Assembly (NCBI GenBank): GCA_039033855.1 | Contig: JBCCBV010000011.1 | Coordinates: 44,074 to 108,073, forward strand | Direction: 5' to 3' | Source of the DNA: JBCCBV01 sp039033855 | Lineage (GTDB): Bacteria; Planctomycetota; Phycisphaerae; Phycisphaerales; Phycisphaeraceae | DNA length: 64,000 nucleotides | In this document: one piece after another, positions 25,156 to 33,197 of the stretch | How positions within the stretch are numbered: the stretch's first letter is position 1 | How the letters are laid out: every line of letters starts with the position of its first letter | Notes under the pieces: model-generated | The model's database searches: none | Seen by the model: only the letters and a program-made list of their open reading frames with translations | Told to the model about the DNA's origin: nothing | Made by a program: the position numbers and the translations under genes

Positions 25156-28125
25156 TCAACGGTCCGAGGTTTCACCCGCGATGCCGGGCGGGAGCAGGTT
25201 GCGTTCGAGCGTCTCTTCGGTGAGCGACGCGTCAACGCCGGCCGACTCGAGCAGCTTCTGCCGCAACGACCGGGTCCACAGCCGGTGGATCTCCGCCCGG
25301 AACGCCGACGGGTCGAACCCGACCGAGTCGGTGGTGCCGCCCAGGGGCACACGGAGCATGAGGTCTTCGGGCAGGAAGCCGGCGACCTGCGCGGGCGCGG
25401 CCTTGGCCAGGGCGTCGGCGGGGACTTCGACGACCAGTTGCAACCGGCCCGAAGCCAGGTCCCATCCGCCGTCGATCGGGAGCGACCAGCCGCCGAGCTC
25501 GATCGCGGCCCCGTCGAGCGACGCCCGGCCGTCTTTCAACTGCAAGCGGTACTCCGGCAGCGAGATGGATTGGGCCTGCTCGACGCCGAAGTCGGTCAAG
25601 AGCGCGGCGAGCGAACCCAGCGGCGCGGAGCGATCGAAGCGGAACGAACCCAGGTCTAAATCGAGCCCGCCCGACAGCTGCGCGAGGCTCAAGGCGCCGC
25701 CCATCGCGTCGAGCGACAGGCCGCCTTCGCCCACGGTCAGCTTGACCCGCTGGGTCGGGTCGACCACGCCGGTCAGCAGCGGGTTGAGCGGGCGCAAAAG
25801 GTGTTCGAGCGCGACGCCGGTGGGGTCGATCTCGAGCGAAGACCCGCCGACGACTTGCAGCGTGTCCAGGTCTTGGCCCTCGGCCCGGACCGACAGCTTG
25901 CTGCGCTCACTCCACGCCGACAGGTCGACCTTCCACGCGCCCTCGGCCAAGCGGTTGGCCTCAAAGGTTTCGATGCGGACCACCGGGCCGAGCGCCGCGG
26001 GCACCCAGGGCTTATCGGCCAGCGCTTCCAAGAGCGACGACGGCATCTGGCCGGTCGCCACGGCTTTGGCCCGCACAGCGCGGGGAGTCAGCCCGCCGTC
26101 CTCGGCGAGAAGCCCGTCGAGCGTGAGCGACAGCCGCCCCGGCTCGACGCCGCCGACGTAATCGAGCCGGACATCGGCCAACACGCCCGCCGCAAAGTCG
26201 GTCGCCTGCACCTGCGCCGCCGCGGAAGCCAGCCCCGTGGCCTGGGCGCGCTCCGGCTTGAACACCGCGCGCACCACGCCGATCAACTGGCTGCGCGAGG
26301 CGTCCCACGCCAGCTTGCGCTCGCCTTGCTCTTGTTCTTGATATCCCAAGACCAACACCGAAGGGTCCAGCCGCAGCTCGACGCCCTGCACGCCGGCCAA
26401 CCAAAGGCCCCCGCGGCTTTGCAGGTCGATGCCCGCGATATCGGCCCACACGCTTTCCAACGGCTGCCAACGCGCCGCCTTGTCCGGGTCGGTGCGCACG
26501 TCGACAGACCACCCGGCCGTTTCCTGCAGCGCGCGGCCCGCGACCACGGCGCTCAGCAGCGGGCTCTGCCAGTCCAATCGGTAGGCCCAGGCCGACAGGG
26601 CGTCCGGCGCCAACGCGGCGTCCGAGCGGACATCGAGCGCCACTTCACCGGTCGCGCCCACGGCCGCCACCAGCTTGCCGTCTTGGCCCAGCAGCCGGTC
26701 CACGAGCGCCAGGGGCGCGTCGGCGGAGGCGATCGACAGCTTCGGCGTCTGCGACAACGGGTCGGTGACGCTCATCGCCACCACGACGGACTCCGCACGG
26801 CTTTGCGCTTCGGGGCCGTCGTCCACGGCCACCAGGGTGCGCAGCCGGGCGTCGATGCGCTGGGCGACGCTGGCGGAAAACACCTCGACCTCAAAGGGAT
26901 CAAGGCGCAGGGCGTTCTCGCCCAAACGAGCCGACACCGGGCCGTCGGTCTTGAGCGTCGCCGACAGGCGGGCCCCGGGCCAATCGACGCCTGTTTCGCC
27001 CGTCGCGGGCAGGGTCATTTCGTTGATGGCCAGGCGCACGGTGACCGGCGCCTGCAAGACGGGCTGGGCGCCCTCGCCGCCGCGGGCCGCGCGTTCCGAT
27101 GCCGGCGTGGCGTAGAGCCACACGCTCGACTGCGCGTCGTCGTCCACCCGCACGGTTTGGCCGTCGCGCACCAGCACCAGCTTGCCGCCGGCGCGTTCGG
27201 CCTCGAAGGACACTTCGGTCGCGACCTTGTCCAGGGCGCCGGACACGCTCAGGTCGAGCGACACGCTCGGGCCGATCCACGCCGCGAGCCGCAGGTCCGA
27301 GCCTGCCGCCGCGTCGATCGCCTGGGTGGGCACGTCTTGCAACGCGATGTCGGCCTCGAACAGCGCTTTGAAGGGCTGGATCAAGCCGTCGTCGGATACC
27401 AACCCCCGGGCATGCAGGTCCAGGGCAAACGCGCCGCGTCGGCGGGCCTGGAGCACGTCGCCCGCGGCGCTCACTTGCAGGTTCTGGGGGTCGCGGGCAT
27501 CGATATCGAGCGTGCGGGCAGAAATCAGCACCGGCGCGGCGTCGGGCGTTGGCGCGGGCAAGCGCACAGACAGCTCTCGTACCGCCAGCGACCCCGAAAG
27601 GTCGGCCGGCCAGCGCGGGGGCTCGCCCTTGGCCTTGGGCTGACGCGGCAACGTGAGGTCGAGTTGCACGCCCTGGGCCTCGATTACCCCCAGGTCGCGC
27701 GACAGCAAGAGGTCGCTCAGCGAGCGGTTGGTGAGCACAGAGTCGACCGACACCTTGAACCCGGCCTGCGTGTCGAGGTAGTCCAGGCCGTGCAGCCGGG
27801 TCGGGCTGAACCAGCCGAGCTCCACCCGATCGAACTGGAGGTCGCCCGGCGCCGCCGACCGGGCCAGCTTGAGCGCGTACTTCTGCCCGGCCTGCGTGCT
27901 GAGCGCCGCGGGGGCCAGCCCCACCGCCGCCACCAGCGCCCCGGCGCCGCCCACGAGAAACAGCCCCAGCCAGGCCTTTCGGCTGCGCTTGGCCCTCGGC
28001 CGACGCGCACGGCCCGACCGGGTCATCTCTGGCGCCTTGGCCAGGTTGAGGTCAGGGCGCGGCGACCCCACCCCCTCGGTCTGAGGATCGGGCGTCGGCG
28101 TGGCTTGCTCAGGCGAATCGGTCAT
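25156..28125 (-). CDS. Large AsmA-like envelope protein
   Basis: 989 residues. An N-terminal cytoplasmic segment rich in Arg/Lys (RARRPRAKRSRK) precedes a single membrane helix (AWLGLFLVGGAGALVAAVGL); the rest is a long repetitive beta-rich periplasmic region (LQFDRVELGWFSPTRLHGLD, VEAQGVQLDL, LAWDASRSQLIG, DLDLGSFRFDRS). This layout matches AsmA/YhdP/TamB-like proteins, which are thought to bridge the envelope and move lipids; the start (VELGWFSP) is the typical AsmA opening. ATG at 28125 has CGGAG 13 nt upstream. It is divergent from mqnA, from which it is separated by 91 bp. Function is inferred from architecture. Confidence 0.7.
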   Translation of the reverse strand: MTDSPEQATPTPDPQTEGVGSPRPDLNLAKAPEMTRSGRARRPRAKRSRKAWLGLFLVGGAGALVAAVGLAPAALSTQAGQKYALKLARSAAPGDLQFDRVELGWFSPTRLHGLDYLDTQAGFKVSVDSVLTNRSLSDLLLSRDLGVIEAQGVQLDLTLPRQPKAKGEPPRWPADLSGSLAVRELSVRLPAPTPDAAPVLISARTLDIDARDPQNLQVSAAGDVLQARRRGAFALDLHARGLVSDDGLIQPFKALFEADIALQDVPTQAIDAAAGSDLRLAAWIGPSVSLDLSVSGALDKVATEVSFEAERAGGKLVLVRDGQTVRVDDDAQSSVWLYATPASERAARGGEGAQPVLQAPVTVRLAINEMTLPATGETGVDWPGARLSATLKTDGPVSARLGENALRLDPFEVEVFSASVAQRIDARLRTLVAVDDGPEAQSRAESVVVAMSVTDPLSQTPKLSIASADAPLALVDRLLGQDGKLVAAVGATGEVALDVRSDAALAPDALSAWAYRLDWQSPLLSAVVAGRALQETAGWSVDVRTDPDKAARWQPLESVWADIAGIDLQSRGGLWLAGVQGVELRLDPSVLVLGYQEQEQGERKLAWDASRSQLIGVVRAVFKPERAQATGLASAAAQVQATDFAAGVLADVRLDYVGGVEPGRLSLTLDGLLAEDGGLTPRAVRAKAVATGQMPSSLLEALADKPWVPAALGPVVRIETFEANRLAEGAWKVDLSAWSERSKLSVRAEGQDLDTLQVVGGSSLEIDPTGVALEHLLRPLNPLLTGVVDPTQRVKLTVGEGGLSLDAMGGALSLAQLSGGLDLDLGSFRFDRSAPLGSLAALLTDFGVEQAQSISLPEYRLQLKDGRASLDGAAIELGGWSLPIDGGWDLASGRLQLVVEVPADALAKAAPAQVAGFLPEDLMLRVPLGGTTDSVGFDPSAFRAEIHRLWTRSLRQKLLESAGVDASLTEETLERNLLPPGIAGETSDR

Positions 28126-28216
28126 CGGCTGCGGCTCCGTGTCTTGCAGTGATCGGACCCTCACGCACCCTATTCCCGGACGGTCCGCCAAGTCGGTGCG
28201 CTACAGTCTGTTTCCG

Positions 28217-29095
28217 GTGACGCACAACCGCCCCATTCTGACTGATCGGCACATCCGCCCGCCCCGCATCGGTTGCGTGAGCTACCTCAATGCTAAGCCG
28301 CTGATCCACGGGCTGGCCGAGGCCATGCCGGGCTGCCCGCTGACGCTGAAGCCTCCGGCAGAACTGCTCCAAGAGCTCGAAGACGGCCGGTGCGACCTCG
28401 CCCTGTGCCCAGTGATCGACGCCCAGCGGTCGGCCCTGCCGCTGCGCATCGTGCCCGCCGGGGGGATCGGTTGCGACGGCCCCACGCTGACCGTACGGCT
28501 GTTCGCGGGCCGCCCGTTCGACCAGGTCCGCCGAATCCGAGCCGACCCCGAAAGCCACACGTCCGTCGCCCTGCTCCGCTGCCTTTGGCACGCCCGCTAC
28601 GGCGCCGCGCCCGAACTCGCCCCCCTGCCGCTCGACCACGACCCCTTGGCCGCCCTGCAAGACGACGCCGACGCGGTGCTCCTGATCGGCGACAAGGTCG
28701 TGCCGCAGCTCGACCGGGTTCCGCAAGACCGCCAACTCGACCTGGGCGAGGCGTGGAAACAAGAGACCGGCCTGCCGTTCGTCTTCGCCGTGTGGGTAGC
28801 GCGCGAACAGGCCCAGCTGGGCGAAGTTCCCGAACAACTCGCCGGGTTGCTCGAGGTGAACTTGTCGCGCGTCGACGCGTTGGCCAAGCAATACGCCGAC
28901 CAGCATGGCTGGCCCGTGCTGTTGGCCCAACGGTACCTGGGCGCGCTACTCCGCTACCGCGTGGGCGAACGCGAACTGCAAGCCATCCACCGGTTCTACG
29001 GGCTGTGCAAAGACGCCGGAGTGCTATCCGAAGTACGCCCGGTCGCGACCGCGGTTCCCACGGAGCACACGCAGCCACCCGCGAAGCGGGCTTAG
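28217..29095 (+). CDS. mqnA: Chorismate dehydratase, futalosine menaquinone pathway
   Basis: About 292 residues. The N-terminal signature RIGCVSYLNAKPLIHGL is typical of MqnA, which converts chorismate to 3-enolpyruvylbenzoate at the start of the futalosine route. Further family segments: LLQELEDGRCDLALCPV, DPESHTSVALLR, DADAVLLIGDKV, LPFVFAVWVAR. The fold is a periplasmic-binding-protein type. GTG at 28217 is the likely start; another GTG lies 21 bp upstream. The gene overlaps the end of convergent queD by 4 bp. Presence implies menaquinone made by the alternative pathway; mqnB-D are not in the window. Confidence 0.9.
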   Translation: MTHNRPILTDRHIRPPRIGCVSYLNAKPLIHGLAEAMPGCPLTLKPPAELLQELEDGRCDLALCPVIDAQRSALPLRIVPAGGIGCDGPTLTVRLFAGRPFDQVRRIRADPESHTSVALLRCLWHARYGAAPELAPLPLDHDPLAALQDDADAVLLIGDKVVPQLDRVPQDRQLDLGEAWKQETGLPFVFAVWVAREQAQLGEVPEQLAGLLEVNLSRVDALAKQYADQHGWPVLLAQRYLGALLRYRVGERELQAIHRFYGLCKDAGVLSEVRPVATAVPTEHTQPPAKRA

Positions 29096-29454
29096 GCCTC
29101 GGTGTATTCCACGCCATTGCGCGGCGTCTCGAACAAGCGCACCATCTGCAGCGCGGGCAGGCCCGGCTTGAGCTGCTGGTAGACCCAGCGGGCCAGCAGT
29201 TCGGTCGTCGGGTTTTCGAGGCCTTCGATCTCGTTGAGCATGGCGTGGTCCAGCCGTGCTTCGACGGGCGCGATGACCCGCTTGAGCGCGTCGAACTCCA
29301 TGAGCAGGCCGGTGGCCGGGTCGATGTCGCCTTCGAGCACCACCTCGCACGCGTAGGTGTGGCCGTGGACGCGTCGGCAGGCGTGGCCTTCGGGGAACGC
29401 GGGCAGGTGGTGGGCCGCGTGGAAGTCGAACTTGCGGATCAGGCGGGTCGCCAA
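29092..29454 (-). CDS. queD: 6-carboxytetrahydropterin synthase, queuosine pathway
   Basis: 120 residues, the normal QueD size. Zinc histidines in FDFHAAHHLPAF and RVHGHTYACEV, catalytic cysteine in HACRRVHGH, and late motifs LMEFDALKR, LDHAMLNE and NPTTELLARW. It makes 6-carboxy-5,6,7,8-tetrahydropterin for 7-deazaguanine synthesis. The start is a TTG at 29454: AGGGGGG lies 7 nt upstream and no ATG or GTG fits. It begins 2 bp after the queE stop, so the two are coupled. Confidence 0.92.
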   Translation of the reverse strand: MATRLIRKFDFHAAHHLPAFPEGHACRRVHGHTYACEVVLEGDIDPATGLLMEFDALKRVIAPVEARLDHAMLNEIEGLENPTTELLARWVYQQLKPGLPALQMVRLFETPRNGVEYTEA

Positions 29455-29456
29455 GG

Positions 29457-30155
29457 CTAAACCCCCCTGGCCGTGGGCGACCACACCAGCTTGTGCAGCT
29501 GCACCTGGACCCGCACCGGAAGCGCATCGGCCAGCACCCACTCGGCAAGGTCGCGCAGGTCGAGCCCTTCGCACCCCGCTACGTCGGGCCCGGCGGCCAC
29601 GGCCTGCACCGGGCTGGCCAGCACCGCCGCGACTTTTTGCTCTAGCGCATGCTCGCGGACCACGGCCCGCATCCACGCGTAATCGTCGCGATCGGTCAGC
29701 ACGAACTTGACCTGGTCCTGCGGCGTCAGCCGGTCGAGGTTGGCCCAGTCGTTGCGGCGCGACTCGCCCGAGCCCGGCGTCTTGAGGTCCATGATGCGCA
29801 CCGCTCGGCGGTCGGCGCGGTCGATGTCCACCGCGCCCGAGGTTTCCACCAGCACGGGCCGGCCGGTGTCGCACAAGCGCGCGATCAGTTCCGTGGCACC
29901 GGGCTGGGCCAGGGGTTCGCCGCCGGTCACCTCGAAGTGGTCGCGGCTGGTTTCAACCATGGCCTGTGCGCGAACAAGCAAGTCGTCGACCGTTTCGGCT
30001 TCGCCCTCGTGGAAGGCGTAGGCGGTGTCGCAATACCGGCAGCGCAGCGGGCACCCGCGCAAACGGATGAACACGCACGGCATGCCGGCGTAGGTCGACT
30101 CGCCCTGGATCGAGCGATACACCTCGTTCACGCGTACCACGGCCGCGGTGGTCAT
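29457..30155 (-). CDS. queE: 7-carboxy-7-deazaguanine synthase (radical SAM)
   Basis: 232 residues. Radical SAM cluster motif CPLRCRYC, with EVYRSIQGESTYAGMPCVFI before it and EVTGGEPLAQ, LVETSG after it, all typical of QueE. It rearranges 6-carboxytetrahydropterin to 7-carboxy-7-deazaguanine. Its ATG overlaps the folK stop (ATGA) and its stop lies 2 bp before queD, giving a folK-queE-queD operon. The pterin chemistry links the three genes. Confidence 0.93.
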   Translation of the reverse strand: MTTAAVVRVNEVYRSIQGESTYAGMPCVFIRLRGCPLRCRYCDTAYAFHEGEAETVDDLLVRAQAMVETSRDHFEVTGGEPLAQPGATELIARLCDTGRPVLVETSGAVDIDRADRRAVRIMDLKTPGSGESRRNDWANLDRLTPQDQVKFVLTDRDDYAWMRAVVREHALEQKVAAVLASPVQAVAAGPDVAGCEGLDLRDLAEWVLADALPVRVQVQLHKLVWSPTARGV

Positions 30156-30703
30156 GACGGCGCCCCCGCTGCGGCGACCGCAGGGTCAGGCGTCCAAGCC
30201 CGGCCGGGCAGGCCGCCAAGTTCCGCGTCGCCACGGGCTTCGACCTCGGCGAGCGCCTGGGCGACCGTTCGGCTCCAGCCGGCAGGCGAGAAGTCGGGCG
30301 CCAAGTCGGCCCAGGGTCGCAGCACGAACCACCGCTGGGCCGCCCGAGGATGGGGCAAGGTCAGTGCGGGGATATCGAGACGCAGGTCGCCAAGCGTCAA
30401 CAGGTCGAGGTCGATCACCCTGGGTCCCCAAGGCTCGCGCTCGTGCACGGGCAGGCGCCCCATCGCGGTTTCGACGCCCTGCAACGCCCGCAGCAACACC
30501 TCGGGACGACGCGCGTAGCCCAAGCACCACACCCCGTTGAGGTACTCGGCCTGCGTCCCCGGGCCCACCGGCGGGGTTTCGTAGAGCGGGCTGGCGCTCT
30601 CCCACAACACGCCGGGCTCGGCGGTCAGCCTTCGGCGGGCGGAATCCAGGTTGGCTTGGCGGTCGCCCAGGTTCGAGCCGACCGCGATGTACGCGCGTTC
30701 CAT
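30152..30703 (-). CDS. folK: 2-amino-4-hydroxy-6-hydroxymethyldihydropteridine pyrophosphokinase
   Basis: 183 residues. AYIAVGSNLGDRQANLDSA opens the protein, followed by ETPPVGPGTQAEYLNGV, GRLPVHEREPWGPRVIDLDL and LPHPRAAQRWFVLRP, the full set of HPPK motifs. It pyrophosphorylates 6-hydroxymethyl-dihydropterin in folate synthesis. ATG at 30703 gives the normal start just before AYIAVGSN; no clear ribosome site is seen. First gene of the folK-queE-queD group; divergent from cysH. Confidence 0.93.
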   Translation of the reverse strand: MERAYIAVGSNLGDRQANLDSARRRLTAEPGVLWESASPLYETPPVGPGTQAEYLNGVWCLGYARRPEVLLRALQGVETAMGRLPVHEREPWGPRVIDLDLLTLGDLRLDIPALTLPHPRAAQRWFVLRPWADLAPDFSPAGWSRTVAQALAEVEARGDAELGGLPGRAWTPDPAVAAAGAPS

Positions 30704-30778
30704 AGAGAGGAGTATTAGACCCTTGGCGCGGGTTCCGCTAGCGAGATCGTCCCACGGCCCTACCATCTGCCCGTGACC

Positions 30779-31543
30779 ATGGCTTTACGCGAACCCACCC
30801 CGGCCGTCCAAACACCGCCAAGCGAGCGGTCTGCGGGCGAGGCGCCCCCGCAAAACGCGACCGCTCAGGACCTGGTCCGCTGGGCCGCCGAGCGGTTTGG
30901 GGAGCGCGTGGTGATGAGTTCGAGCTTCGGTGCCCAGTCCGCGGTGCTGCTGCACCTGGTTACCCGGGTCGTGCCGGACATGCCGGTGATCTTGGCCGAC
31001 ACCGGGTACCTGTTCCCCGAGACCTACCGGTTCGCCGAGCAGCTGCGCGAGCGTTTCGGCTTGAACCTCAAGGTCACCGCCCCGGCCATGACCACGGCAC
31101 GGCTCGAAGCCCTGCACGGCAACCTGTGGACCCAGGGGCGCGAGGGCCTGGCCCGCTACCACGAGCTCATGAAGGTCGACCCGCTGCGTCAGAGCCTCGA
31201 CGACTTGGGCGCCGAGGCCTGGATCGCCGGGCTGCGCCGCAGCCAAGGGGGCTCGCGTTCGGGGCTCATGCCCACCGAAACGCAAGACGGCCGGCTCAAA
31301 GTCCACCCGCTGTGGAACTGGTCGCGGGCCGACGTGGGCAAATACATGGTCGAGCACGACCTGCCGTATCACCCGCTGGTCGAGCGCGGCTACGCGTCGA
31401 TTGGCGATGTGCACTCGACCCGCCCGGTGTCCGAGCAAGAGGGCGAGCGCGACGGCCGGTTCAACGGCTTCGCCGAAGAGTGCGGCCTGCACGTGCCGCG
31501 CACGCTGGGCGAAAACGACTCGCTGGAGTCGGCTGGGCTGTAG
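30779..31543 (+). CDS. cysH: Phosphoadenylyl-sulfate reductase
   Basis: 254 residues. PP-loop-type domain MSSSFGAQSAVLLHLV, then VILADTGYLFPETYRFAEQL, WIAGLRRSQGGSRSG, HPLWNWSRADV and the catalytic cysteine in EECGLHV near the C-terminus. The paired Cys-Cys motifs of APS-specific, iron-sulfur enzymes are absent, so PAPS is the likely substrate. It reduces PAPS to sulfite in assimilation. ATG 30779 or GTG 30773 can be the start. Siroheme formation (35 kb) would serve the next step, sulfite reductase, not found here. Confidence 0.9.
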   Translation: MALREPTPAVQTPPSERSAGEAPPQNATAQDLVRWAAERFGERVVMSSSFGAQSAVLLHLVTRVVPDMPVILADTGYLFPETYRFAEQLRERFGLNLKVTAPAMTTARLEALHGNLWTQGREGLARYHELMKVDPLRQSLDDLGAEAWIAGLRRSQGGSRSGLMPTETQDGRLKVHPLWNWSRADVGKYMVEHDLPYHPLVERGYASIGDVHSTRPVSEQEGERDGRFNGFAEECGLHVPRTLGENDSLESAGL

Positions 31544-31560
31544 CAGCGGTCAGAGCAGCT

Positions 31561-32739
31561 TTACGGCACGATCTCGACGGTGCTGTGGCCCTCGAACAGC
31601 ATGTCGTACACCAGGTGGATGTCGCGGTCGCGCATCCGGATGCAGCCCATCGAGCGCTGGTCGCCGATCGAGTCGGGGTCGTTGGTGCCGTGCAGCCCGT
31701 AACCGGTGATGTCTTGGTTGTGGGCCTCTTGGCCTTGCAGGGCCAGCCAGTAGTCGCCAATGGGGATGTTGGGGTCGTCGGCTTCCCAAAACTCGCCGGT
31801 GCGGGGGTTGCGCCAGCTCGGGCCGTGGCTGCGGGGGTTGGTCGGGTCTTTGCCGACCTTGCCGCCGGGCTTGATGACAAAACGGCCCTCGGGCGTCGAG
31901 TCGTCTTCGCCCAAACCGACGGGCAGCGAACCGACGAACACCGGCTGTCCGGTTTGGGGATCGACCAGAAACAGGTCCATCCGGTACGCCGACTTGATCA
32001 CCCGGGCGTGGAACGGGCCGCGCACCATCTTGATGTTCTGCCCGGCCTGCAGACGGCTGGCGGTCACGTTGTTGATCCGCTCGATAAACCGGTACGGCAC
32101 GCGCACCGTGTTCTGAAGCGATGCCAGCCGATCGCCCGGCTGCACGCGGTAGTCAAACGTGACGGTGTCGCCTTGCGGGGTGTCGGGGCCGTAGATCAGC
32201 CCGTCGTGTTTTTGGTCGTCGGGGTCGAGGTTGAGCTGGGTCAGCCGGTCGCGGGCCATCTGCCCCTGGTGTGGCGACAGCGCACCCGGCCGGTTGAACA
32301 GCAGGTCGGACAGCAGTTGACGGCCGCGCAGAAACTCACCCTGGCTGAGCAGGCGCATGCCCTCGCCAAAGTCGCCGGTGAGCGCGGCGGCCGGGACCTC
32401 TTGCCGTGGCAGTTCGGGCAGAACCGGGGGCGCGGCGCGCTCAAGGTCGGACGATGGCGCCTGAGTTTCGATCCGGGCGGGCTCCGCTCGAACCGGCAAC
32501 GGAGGCCTGACGCCTTCTGGCAACGCTTGCGTCGGCGCGGGGCCGGCGGCCTGCACGGCCGGAGGCGTTGCGCCTTGCGCGGCCGCGGGCTGGTCGGCCG
32601 ACTCGCCCGAAGGCCAGAGCATCCACAGCCCCGCCGCGCCCAGCACCGCCGCGACGATCAGCATCGGGGGCACGCCCTTGCGTCGACGGCGTGAGCCTCC
32701 AAACGAACGGCTGCGCGGGGATTGCGAGGGCATCACCAT
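31561..32739 (-). CDS. L,D-transpeptidase (YkuD) with LysM-like domain
   Basis: 392 residues. A basic N-terminus and one membrane helix (PMLIVAAVLGAAGLWMLW) anchor it; a Pro/Ala-rich spacer follows, then a LysM-like segment (YRVQPGDRLASLQNTVRVPY, INNVTASRLQAGQNIKMV) and the YkuD domain with HGTN and the catalytic cysteine in SMGCIRM (C366). It probably cross-links or modifies peptidoglycan in the periplasm. Start ATG 32739 is supported by AAGGAGA 10 nt upstream. The gene is convergent with cysH, 17 bp apart. Confidence 0.9.
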   Translation of the reverse strand: MVMPSQSPRSRSFGGSRRRRKGVPPMLIVAAVLGAAGLWMLWPSGESADQPAAAQGATPPAVQAAGPAPTQALPEGVRPPLPVRAEPARIETQAPSSDLERAAPPVLPELPRQEVPAAALTGDFGEGMRLLSQGEFLRGRQLLSDLLFNRPGALSPHQGQMARDRLTQLNLDPDDQKHDGLIYGPDTPQGDTVTFDYRVQPGDRLASLQNTVRVPYRFIERINNVTASRLQAGQNIKMVRGPFHARVIKSAYRMDLFLVDPQTGQPVFVGSLPVGLGEDDSTPEGRFVIKPGGKVGKDPTNPRSHGPSWRNPRTGEFWEADDPNIPIGDYWLALQGQEAHNQDITGYGLHGTNDPDSIGDQRSMGCIRMRDRDIHLVYDMLFEGHSTVEIVP

Positions 32740-33197
32740 GGGTCGGGTCTCCTTACCCGTGAGCGGGCGGCCGGGCCAAGGCCGTCGGTCTGCCTGGAGC
32801 ATGAGCGAACACGCCCCAAGTGACACGCTGGCCACAGTCTAACTTCGGCTCTGGCGGGCGAGCCCGTCCAACCAACACGGGGCCAGGCACGTCCGAGAAC
32901 CGCCTCCACGCAACGAGCTCGGCTTATCCGGACGCGTGCATCGCCTCACGGTGACTTGCTTAGGGCCAAACCCCGAAGAGAGACGCGAAACCGCCCTCAC
33001 GCGCGACAAACGCTGTTCTGCCCCGGCTTTGTGGCCGCTTTGGACGCTTCGACGGCCTGGCACGGACCGGCCCCGTGCGAAGCCGTCTGAACTCGACAAC
33101 TGGCCCGCAAGTCGCGCCCGCACGCAGGCCGATCGAATGGGAGCGACCGACGCGGACCCACGCGCCGGCTCCGATCCTCGATCTCGGGACCGCAAAG
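32740..33197. other. Divergent 458-bp intergenic region, no gene seen
   Basis: Lies between the divergent L,D-transpeptidase and chemoreceptor genes and must hold both promoters. Frames crossing it are GC-driven and lack motifs. A segment at 32961-32995 (AGGGCCAAACC ... GACGCGAAACC) resembles the core of a cyclic-di-GMP-I riboswitch, but the pairing and the tetraloop receptor half are missing, so no riboswitch is called. Confidence 0.4.

Noticed and set aside
32961..32998. Segment resembling the core of a cyclic-di-GMP-I (GEMM) riboswitch before the chemoreceptor gene
   Set aside because: AGGGCCAAACC and GACGCGAAACC look alike, but the enclosed stem does not pair and the second half with the GGUAGC...GGGUUACC element is absent.
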